NCBI GenBank assembly: GCA_963678705.1
Contig: OY783204.1
Coordinates: forward strand, 2,614,701 to 2,678,700
Direction of reading: 5' to 3'
Length of the DNA: 64,000 nt
From: Panorpa germanica
Taxonomy: Eukaryota > Arthropoda > Insecta > Mecoptera > Panorpidae
This document shows, piece by piece, positions 56,333 to 64,000 of this stretch (the first letter of the stretch is position 1; every line of letters begins with the position of its first letter). A model generated the notes under the pieces. It was not told where the DNA came from, did not search any database, and was given only the letters and a program-made list of their open reading frames with translations. A program made the translations under genes and the position numbers.

Positions 56333-59300
56333 TCAATTCAGTGGTAGCCTACACAATTTTGTGATGGGTCTGTTGTAGATCTTATCACCAATTCTTATTT
56401 CCGCCACTCTCACCTTTCCATCTTTACCAAAAAAGACCTTTGTAATTCTGGCCATTGGCCAATTTAGTGGGGGTGAGTTCAAATTCTTTACAATAACTAA
56501 ATCACCTTCTTTTAGGTTCTCATTAGCATATTTCCACTTGGGACGGCTCTGAAGCTGTGTGAGGTAGTCCTTAGACCAAGCTTGCCAAAAGTCTTGTTTT
56601 AGTTTTTTGACAATATTCCAAAACTTAAGACGATTGACTGGTACCTCTGTTAAATTAACTTCAGGGTATTTAATCAGAGCAGTGCCAATTAGAAAATGTG
56701 CTGGAGTCAAGTATTTATACTCATTTGAGCTTAGTGGAAGCAGTGGTCTTGAGTTTAGCACCCCTTCAATCTGTATGACAACTGAATTTAATTCCTCATA
56801 AGTTAAGGCCAAATTACCAACTACTCTCTTAAGGTGGTGCTTCACACTTTTGACCCCTGCTTCCCATATGCCACCAAATTCAGGAGCATAACTGGGTATA
56901 AACATAAATTTTATATATAAATTATTACAAAAGCTTATAACAGTATTTCTATGAGACTTATTAGTCTGTAAATTATACAATTCTTTTAATTCATTAGCAG
57001 CACCCTTAAATGTTTTAGCATTATCACAATAAATTTTAGTGGGCATGCCTCGTCTAGAAATAAAACGATTAAGACATGCCAAGAATGTTTCAGTTCTTAA
57101 ATCAGAAACCACTTCCATGTGTATGGCCTTTGTTGAAAAGCAAACAAACAATGAAATGTAGCCTTTTGTAATCAATGGTTTACGTATGCGAGCTATCTTT
57201 ATATTAAAAGGTCCACAAAAATCTACACCTACATGCTGAAATGGTCTTGTAGCTGTAACTCTGTCAGCTGGTAAAGAACCCATCAATTGTTTAGCAGATT
57301 CAGCCTTCAATCGCGAACATATAACGCATTTGTATAGTACCTTTTTGACCTCCCGTATGCCATTGATAATCCAGAACTTTTGAGACAAGGAGCTGAGTAC
57401 TAATCTAGCACCAGCATGGAGCAAACGTAAGTGCTCATTTTTAATTATGATAGAGGTGATATTGTTGGCCTTTGGCAGTATGACTGGGTGCATTTTATCT
57501 TTTGCAATGCCTGCATTTTGCAATCTGCCACCAACACGAATCAAACCAGCGCTGTCTATGAAAGGATGGAGATTACCTATACCGGTTTTGATAATCGTAC
57601 CACCTAAGAGACATTTTATTTCTTTAAAAAATATTTGTCTTTGAACTGAGCGAATGATAATTAATAAGGAATTATGAAGTTCTTGTGGAGATAAATGTCC
57701 ATTTGAACTGTGAACTGTCTTTTTACAGTTATTAAAGAATCTGTACACGTAAGCTAAGACACGCTGTAGTTTATTGATATTGGAAAATTTTTTAAACAAG
57801 TCTAACATTAAAGGTGCTTGTTCGACTTCAATGTTACAAAGATTACAGTTTATATCTTCATCATCTGATGGAAGTACTGTATTTAAATCAAAATAATGAT
57901 CATGTTTAAAATCACAATTGGATAGATACTGAGGACCGTTCCACCAAAGATTCTGATTCTTTAAGTGTTGTGGTTCTATACCACGAGAAATTATATCAGC
58001 TGGGTTATCAGCTGATTTTACATAGTACCAAGAGAATTTATCTGTAAGCTCTGTTATTTTCTTTACTCTGTTATTAACATAGATATTGGCTTTTAATTTG
58101 TCCGCTTGAATCCAAGCAAGGACTATTTTGGAATCACAATAAAAGAAAACTCTATGTTCCAATCTAGTCTTGAGTAAATTACTAACTCTAGCCGCAAGTT
58201 GTGCCAGCAAAACTGCACTATTTAGCTCTAGTTGGGGTATTGTAAGTACCTTACCTAGTGGAGCCACACGAGACTTGGCGCAAATTAATTTTGTTTTTAC
58301 CTTGCCATTTGCTGTAACGGTTCTCAAGTATAGGCAGCACCCGTACGCTTTCATAGATGCGTCTGCATAGCCTATTAACTCTGCAGTAACAAAATTTTTC
58401 TCCTTTATAAGTCGATCTATTGAAATACTGTCTGCTTTCTTCAGACCATTGAGGAACTTTTCCCACATTTGTAATTGTTTGTCAGGCAGCGGTGCATCCC
58501 AATCTATTTTCAAAAACCAAAGCTCTTGCATGATTAACTTGGCAACTACAATTATAGGGCCAATCAATCCTAACGGATCAAATAAAGTCCCAATAAAACT
58601 AAGTACTTTTCTTTTAGTATTCAAATTGTTATTATTCGTGTTAGGACACTTAAAGGTAAATGTATCCGAAATAATATTGTATTTTAGACCTAATGTTTTG
58701 ATAATGGCTGATTTATTTAAATCTAATTCATTGATATATTTTTTATCACTAGAGATGTCGTCGAGCACTGAGGGATGATTGGAAGACCATTTGTGCAATT
58801 TAAAATTACCTAATTGTAGTAAATCAATTAATTGAGACTTTAATTCAAATAATTCTTCCACGTCATCGCACCCAACTATGACATCATCAACATACGTATT
58901 GTAGCACATTGCTCTCGCTGCAAGAGGATATTTATGTTTGTAGCGATGGGCAAGTTCTATGAGACATCGTGTGGCCAAAAAGGTAGAAGATTTCAGTCCG
59001 TATGTTACAGTTTTTAATTGCAAACAACTGATGGGCTTACCTGGATCATCCCTCCATAAGATATTTTGTAAGACATTGTAAGTATCATTTGTTAGAATAC
59101 AGCGGAACATTTTTTCTATGTCACAGACAATTGTGTACACATAAGTTCTAAACAGTATGAGAATATCGAAGAGCTCGCCTTGAACCACAGGACCATTCAG
59201 CATAACATCGTTGAGAGAAACCTTATTTTTAGAACGCATGCTTCCATCAAAGACCACACGCAATTTAGTAGTTTTGCTATCATCATTGGTAACTGCATGA

Positions 59301-61432
59301 TGCGCTAAAAAATAATTAGGAGTATTATAAACATCATAAGAATTTATATCTATTTCCCTGGCATGTCCCATCTTTATATATTGATCAATGAATTTTTTGT
59401 ATACCTTCAATAGTGAAGGATTTCGTTTAAATCTGTTTTCTAACACATAGAATCTTTGCAGGGCGACTGAGAAAGAATCCCCCAATTCTAGTTCATTTAC
59501 TGGGCTGACTAATGGCAAATCAACAGTAAAGGTATTATTTTTAAGTAGTACTGAATTTTTAAAAATATGTTCAGCCTTTAAATATTCCTCAGTAAACTTA
59601 TCTGTCTCTTCTGGGACTTTCTCAGTCGTCCAAAATTGCCCCATAACATTCTCAAGGGTTGTATGGTCACAAATGGCAAAATTAGATATTAGATTAGTGT
59701 ATGAATTATTATTTTGATTATGCAATTTGCCTGCAACTACATATCCAAATGTAGTGTTCTGTAAAACTGAGCCATTATTTAGTTTAATACAGCCACCTAA
59801 TAGAATGGCAAAATATACATCCGCACCCAATAGCAATGATATTTTTGAGGGTACATTATATTGCTCATCAGCTAGCTTAATATATTTGGGAAAAATAACT
59901 TTGGATGTATCAATAAAAATTTGAGGCAAAGGCGTAGTGATAGACTCAACTACATGACAATTCACTTTGTGATTAATATTTCTGTTATAATTTGACTGTA
60001 TGTTTATAATTGCTGAGTGGTATAATTTCGTGGCTTTATTGCCTATACCAATTATTTTACTAGTTTGAGTGGTTGTGCGTAAACGCAATTTTTTTAAAAG
60101 TTCAGCAGTCACTAATGATGCTTGGCTACCACTATCGAGCAATGCACGAACTAGAAACTCGCGACCAAATTTGTCAACGATTTTTACCTTCATAGTAGGC
60201 AGCAATATGGTACCCCCCAAGCTATCATTGCTAGAGCACATTACAACTGGAGCTTCAGTTGTCTTGCCAGCCAGCCAACCAGCTTCTGTTTTATCACATA
60301 ACAATTTGCTATGCATACCTTTACATTTGTGACATTTATATTTATTCTCAAGGGGACACCTGTCACTATGGGCTTTCAAACATAGCGAACATAATTTATG
60401 TTCTTGAACGAATGAATTACGCGTCTCTAAAGGAGCCATTTTGAATTTTGGACATTTAAAAATTGGATGGTCCATATTACAATATCTACATGCTAAATTG
60501 TAGCGAGTAGTGACATTGGAAACTCTCGAGTGCGAATATTCTCTATAATTTTTGTCATTTGACATATTTTTATACGGTGAGCTATCCTCAAGTGCAATTG
60601 CACGTTTTTCTAAAAATGAAATAAATTCTGCCATAGTAGGCAGTTTTTCTAAGTTTCTTTCCATATGGAAATTGCGACTAGTTAATATATCTAGCTTTCT
60701 GCTTAAGATTGAGATTAGAATCATATCCCATTTGTCTACAGGCTCATCAAGATTTTTTAAAGCTTGTAATTGCTGTTTAACTTGACATAAAAAAGCCCTT
60801 ATTGCCATTGCAGTACCCTTCTGCATGTTTGGAATATCAAGTAATATATTAATATGATTAGAAATTAATCGCGCCTTATTATCATACCGCGCTAACAATA
60901 AATCAAGAGCCTCTTTATATGAGCTGTTCACAAGCGGCAAATTTATGATTATTGAAAGAGCCTCATCAAGGAGATTCTTTCTCAAATAAAAAAGCCTTTG
61001 TACATCGGACAGTGATGTATTATTATGAACAACCGCTTGGAAGAGCTCATAAAAGGGCTTAAACCTGGTTATATCCTTGCCATCGAAGGTTGGAATTTCC
61101 ACCGCTGGAAGTTTTGATGCAACTAAGCTAGGACAAGTAGGCCTATTAACTTCTTTCAATTTGGTGATACTAGCATTTAACTTGGCTAGAATATTAAAGT
61201 ATTTTTCTTCGACATCCTCTATGTCCTCATCATCCTGTTCATCAATTTCTAAAATACTGGATTGCGTGAGCTCGTACGATTGATAGGTAGTCATCAACTT
61301 TTCTTTTTTCGCCTCCAGCAGCTCCACCGTACCGGATTCGAGGGCCCTTGAGTCGCTGACATAATTGTCCATCCTTGATATTGAACCTTTTGCAGTCGTC
61401 CGCGCCGTTTTAAGCCTCTTCAACCCCTCCAT
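56333..61432 (-). CDS. BEL/Pao gag-pol polyprotein
   Basis: 1,699 codons, starting at the first Met after a 424-base leader. Order: acidic N-terminus (LEIDEQDDEDIEDVEE), DUF1759 gag region (residues 100-260, PAVEIPTFDGKDITRFKPFY), Cys/His knuckles at 305-375 (CRYCNMDHPIFKC, CSLC, CHKCKGMHSKLLC), aspartic protease with D433 (ALLDSGSQASLV), RT with YVDD at 847-850, RNase H-like region (GYADASMKAYGCCL), integrase zinc finger (HLRLLHAGAR, CVICSRLK), integrase core D1404 (VGVDFCGPF), D1470 (IYCDNAKTF), E1524 (FGGIWEAGV), and a DUF5641 C-terminus (residues 1,600-1,695). All catalytic residues are present and there is no stop or shift. No envelope gene. Confidence 0.95.
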   Translation of the reverse strand: MEGLKRLKTARTTAKGSISRMDNYVSDSRALESGTVELLEAKKEKLMTTYQSYELTQSSILEIDEQDDEDIEDVEEKYFNILAKLNASITKLKEVNRPTCPSLVASKLPAVEIPTFDGKDITRFKPFYELFQAVVHNNTSLSDVQRLFYLRKNLLDEALSIIINLPLVNSSYKEALDLLLARYDNKARLISNHINILLDIPNMQKGTAMAIRAFLCQVKQQLQALKNLDEPVDKWDMILISILSRKLDILTSRNFHMERNLEKLPTMAEFISFLEKRAIALEDSSPYKNMSNDKNYREYSHSRVSNVTTRYNLACRYCNMDHPIFKCPKFKMAPLETRNSFVQEHKLCSLCLKAHSDRCPLENKYKCHKCKGMHSKLLCDKTEAGWLAGKTTEAPVVMCSSNDSLGGTILLPTMKVKIVDKFGREFLVRALLDSGSQASLVTAELLKKLRLRTTTQTSKIIGIGNKATKLYHSAIINIQSNYNRNINHKVNCHVVESITTPLPQIFIDTSKVIFPKYIKLADEQYNVPSKISLLLGADVYFAILLGGCIKLNNGSVLQNTTFGYVVAGKLHNQNNNSYTNLISNFAICDHTTLENVMGQFWTTEKVPEETDKFTEEYLKAEHIFKNSVLLKNNTFTVDLPLVSPVNELELGDSFSVALQRFYVLENRFKRNPSLLKVYKKFIDQYIKMGHAREIDINSYDVYNTPNYFLAHHAVTNDDSKTTKLRVVFDGSMRSKNKVSLNDVMLNGPVVQGELFDILILFRTYVYTIVCDIEKMFRCILTNDTYNVLQNILWRDDPGKPISCLQLKTVTYGLKSSTFLATRCLIELAHRYKHKYPLAARAMCYNTYVDDVIVGCDDVEELFELKSQLIDLLQLGNFKLHKWSSNHPSVLDDISSDKKYINELDLNKSAIIKTLGLKYNIISDTFTFKCPNTNNNNLNTKRKVLSFIGTLFDPLGLIGPIIVVAKLIMQELWFLKIDWDAPLPDKQLQMWEKFLNGLKKADSISIDRLIKEKNFVTAELIGYADASMKAYGCCLYLRTVTANGKVKTKLICAKSRVAPLGKVLTIPQLELNSAVLLAQLAARVSNLLKTRLEHRVFFYCDSKIVLAWIQADKLKANIYVNNRVKKITELTDKFSWYYVKSADNPADIISRGIEPQHLKNQNLWWNGPQYLSNCDFKHDHYFDLNTVLPSDDEDINCNLCNIEVEQAPLMLDLFKKFSNINKLQRVLAYVYRFFNNCKKTVHSSNGHLSPQELHNSLLIIIRSVQRQIFFKEIKCLLGGTIIKTGIGNLHPFIDSAGLIRVGGRLQNAGIAKDKMHPVILPKANNITSIIIKNEHLRLLHAGARLVLSSLSQKFWIINGIREVKKVLYKCVICSRLKAESAKQLMGSLPADRVTATRPFQHVGVDFCGPFNIKIARIRKPLITKGYISLFVCFSTKAIHMEVVSDLRTETFLACLNRFISRRGMPTKIYCDNAKTFKGAANELKELYNLQTNKSHRNTVISFCNNLYIKFMFIPSYAPEFGGIWEAGVKSVKHHLKRVVGNLALTYEELNSVVIQIEGVLNSRPLLPLSSNEYKYLTPAHFLIGTALIKYPEVNLTEVPVNRLKFWNIVKKLKQDFWQAWSKDYLTQLQSRPKWKYANENLKEGDLVIVKNLNSPPLNWPMARITKVFFGKDGKVRVAEIRIGDKIYNRPITKLCRLPLN

Positions 61433-61856
61433 CTTGCTTAGGTGATAAACTCGTACTTGTATGATAGATGAAACGTGGATGACAAAACTAATCCAGCTTA
61501 ATCCAGCAACTTAGTAATTTTTTAATAAATTGGTACTTGTAGATAGTAATAATAGAATTGTACCTTGATGAGTAAAAAAGTATTTTACTCTCTTCCAGCG
61601 TCCTTATACCCCTTTCCGTATAATATTTTTCTTGAATAATTTTTCTTGAAATGTGAATATGTAGTATCCAAATTATCTGTGAATCCGCTTAAATCAAGCG
61701 TTGCATTACCCAATCAATGTCAATTGATGACTTCCCCAGCCGCCATAGGGTAAATGTAAAAAAATAGCTTGCACACGTGCCGGGTACCATATAGACGTAA
61801 CCTCAAAACACTACGAATTCACACGCGGTTAGTAAACTCGAAGGACCAGTTTCGCA

Positions 61857-62156
61857 TGTACGAAATAAAACCATGCGAGTAAAATAGATTGAATAATTTA
61901 TTCAAATATTCAACGATAAAATTAATTTACACTTTTATTAAATAACTTTAACCAAAATCTTATAATGCAAAATGGTTGCGAATCATGATGCTTGCCAGTG
62001 CAAAGGCCAGAACACGACTAACTTGCTTGCCATATGGCTCCGCCGTACACACCAAACCCCAGTAATATTGCCCTGCGTGTAGCTTCTACCAGAGACAACA
62101 ATACATTATAATATTGGAATGTCAGCAGAGACATATCTTATGTTTTGTACTGAACA
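61857..62156 (-). repeat. BEL/Pao LTR (5')
   Basis: 300 bases, identical by eye to 55,802-56,101; CCATA follows at 62,157-62,161. Confidence 0.95.
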
Positions 62157-62790
62157 CCATACATTATTCTGTTTGAAACAACATTTGCAAATGTTTGACA
62201 GTTTTCTAAAGGCGGCCTTAAAAATCTTTCTGAACCTTTCTGAATCAAAGAGTAGTTGAGGAAAAAACCTTTCTTTTCTTCCATAGCTGCGGCGGCAATT
62301 TCTCTAAGGACAGTAACATCATCATCATTAATGAGGATAACTTCATCGTTAGCGACAATTGCGATAGCTTCATCACCACAAGCAATACCATTATTAGAAA
62401 GAACATCATCACAGACAGCATCATCATAAAAGGCAGTATCATCATCAGAGGAGTCATCATCATCTGAGGTTGTAACATTATCAGATGTGGCATCATCATC
62501 AGAGGTTGTAACATTATCAGATGTGGCATCATCATCAGAGGCAACATCATTTTCGAAAACAACATCATCCTCAGAGGCAGTATCATCATTACTAGCATCA
62601 TTATCAGAGATCACAACATTATCCTCTTCGACTAAAATTAAATATTTTCATTGAAGAAATATTTTCGATTATTTTTGCTTAGTAAAATAAAAGTCTATTT
62701 TATTTCTATTACTTGAAATTTACTAAGAAATATTTTACCTTCATCGATAAGTTCTTCTAGGAAAAAGCATTTATGCTGAGTAGCTCGTGT
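62157..62790 (-). pseudogene. Asp-rich two-exon block, copy 2, cut by BEL/Pao
   Basis: Homologue of 31,847-32,450. An acidic frame (62,614 downward) has repeats of SDDDATSDNVTT, one repeat more than copy 1, then EEKKGFFLNYS. It reads on to NRIMYG, where the BEL/Pao LTR begins. Upstream lie the same 107-bp intron-like stretch (62,632-62,738) and a short exon-like piece (CFFLEELIDE). On the far side of the BEL element (below 55,802) the frame would have ended ten codons further on. Function unknown. Confidence 0.55.
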
Positions 62791-62861
62791 GAGACGCGTG
62801 TCCATTCAAGATCAAAATAACTTTTCCTTGGGTACGGTAGCGAATAAAATGTTGCAACATG

Positions 62862-63347
62862 TTATACTTTATATTTGAATGTATCCGCCCCTGAATCCCA
62901 TGGTACGCCTAGAGTCTTTAGATTATCAGTATTCCCTAAATCAATGTTAACGCATAAATTCGCGATATTTTTTTTATCGCAAAATAATTTCGGAGAATTA
63001 CTAATCCGTTTACATAACGTAAAACCAGCTTTAGACAAAATAGAATTTATTTCTGCGCATCGGGTGGACAATTCTTTGAAATTATTGGATCCAGTCAGCA
63101 AGTCGTTTACATAGAAATCGTGTAAAATGGAATTTTCTGCAGCGGGGTGCATTTCCGGTGACTCGTATCCTAGTTGTGACAGACTTCTTATTGCAAGTGT
63201 CGACGCGGCAGCGGTGCCATATGTGACCGTGTTGAGCTGATATGCCAGTAATGGATCATCAGGTTTGAAACACCAAAGAATCTGTTGCAGATCTCTTTGA
63301 GATGGATTAATCAAGACCTGACGATACATAATGGCAATATCTGCCAC
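62862..63347 (-). pseudogene. BEL/Pao remnant copy 2, RT region
   Basis: 161 codons of BEL/Pao RT: ADIAIMYRQVLINPSQRDLQ, LNTVTYGTAAAS and the active-site region LHDFYVNDLLTGSNN. The canonical YVDD has become YVND, losing a catalytic Asp. It ends at KTLGVPWDSGADTFKYKV where the RNase H part would begin; the Asp-rich block follows. A frameshift and deletion near 63,348 separate it from the protease piece. Confidence 0.85.
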
Positions 63348-64000
63348 TATTCTTTAACTCGGAGTTCATCTTCAACTTTCTTTCTAATGATAAAAACCGC
63401 TTGGTGGCAATGAATTTCGAATCCCCTTATAATGTTGTTGGATTTTTAAATGGTTTGCTAACCACAAATCTATCACTAGAGTCACGTGTTGTCGTTTCTT
63501 TAAAATACTTTTCACATGCTTTTTCCTTGGTCGTTAAGGGACTGTGGGTCGATACAGAGTCAATTTAAAAAATCTGTGATGGGTGCTCTTGACTTTGCAA
63601 ACGAGTTGCATGATAACAATGGGTGAGGTTGATGATACTGGTCGATTTTGTTCCTATTTCTATCCAACACAGCACAGTTTTTTGTATGCTAATATGTTTG
63701 TCAGGTAGTCTTAATTTTCCAACCCGTAAAAGATTCCAAAACACATCAGCGCCAAATAATATGTCAACACGATCGGCTTTATAAAACTGAGGATCGGCTA
63801 AATGGACATGCTTTGGTACCTTTAAATTGGAAATGTCAAGGTCTGAGGCAGGTATATTATCCGTTATTTCATTAACAACAAGACAATTAATGGTTTGCGA
63901 GTAAGAACTGTGCATGAAATGCAGGCTAATGTTTACTTTGGCTGTAATATCGGTGCGAGTTTTTCCTATACCGGATATAACAATGTTTGTGGCCCTAACA
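63348..64000 (-). pseudogene. BEL/Pao remnant copy 2, protease region
   Basis: Closely related to 30,906-31,620. Encodes the C-terminal part of the protease region (PKHVHLADPQFYKADRVDIL, FGADVFWNLLRVGKLRLPDK) and a linker to the RT, with a stop near 63,565. The protease active site would lie beyond the window edge. Confidence 0.8.

Larger units (their letters stand above)
55802..62156 (-). mobile_element. BEL/Pao retrotransposon, apparently intact
   Basis: Two 300-bp LTRs (55,802-56,101 and 61,857-62,156) appear identical, TG...CA, flanked by a 5-bp duplication CCATA (55,797-55,801 and 62,157-62,161). One uninterrupted 1,699-codon polyprotein fills the middle. A possible primer site TGGTCCTTCGAG lies eight bases inside the 5' LTR (61,837-61,848). 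No clear polypurine tract borders the 3' LTR. Intact coding and identical LTRs make it the best candidate for a recently active autonomous element here. It inserted into the Asp-rich reading frame at 62,157. Confidence 0.95.

Overview
The window looks like a piece of an arthropod, most likely insect, nuclear genome. It is AT-rich and gene-poor, and almost everything recognisable is a transposable element. The retroelement mix is typical of insects: a copia element primed by an internal piece of initiator tRNA-Met, a gypsy element with AGTTA-type LTR ends and a tRNA-Ser-like primer site, a BEL/Pao element, R2-like, RTE-like and Jockey-like LINEs, and hAT, PIF/Harbinger and Mutator-like DNA transposons. 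I see no rRNA, tRNA, CRISPR array, or prokaryotic or clearly intact host gene. The insect order cannot be told from the sequence.

Layout. 1-9,900: non-coding DNA with exon-like blocks, an 8-bp minisatellite (3,058-3,233), an RTE-like LINE tail and a degenerate ~205-bp tandem repeat. 9,912-12,155: decayed R2-like LINE. 13,541-22,856: a 9.3-kb DNA transposon with 466-bp, >99% identical terminal inverted repeats and a perfect 9-bp target duplication; it carries one two-exon gene. 22,866-34,822: LINE fragments, an LRR pseudogene, a BEL/Pao remnant and an Asp-rich block. 35,509-48,981: a Ty3/gypsy element (B) that contains a second, younger gypsy element (A, 39,474-46,058), which in turn contains a hAT deletion derivative (44,076-44,835). 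48,982-50,926: older gypsy, PIF/Harbinger and SIAH-like remnants. 51,051-55,224: copia element with an internal RT deletion. 55,802-62,156: intact BEL/Pao element with apparently identical LTRs. 62,157-64,000: second copy of the Asp-rich block and of the BEL remnant.

The most interesting item is the 9.3-kb inverted-repeat transposon. Its single gene (17,070-20,936, minus) joins a DDE-type transposase with a C-terminal domain that has the Cys and His boxes of ubiquitin-specific proteases; a 78-bp intron separates the two boxes. The long inverted repeats and 9-bp duplication point to the Mutator-like group. The near-identity of the repeats and the open reading frame suggest recent movement.

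Insertion order can be read from the nesting. Gypsy B came first, gypsy A jumped into its protease region (duplicating AGCT), and the hAT jumped into the gag of A (duplicating CCATGGTC). The BEL/Pao element (duplicating CCATA) interrupted the Asp-rich reading frame, and the Mutator-like element landed at the edge of an R2-like fragment (duplicating GTGAACTAC).
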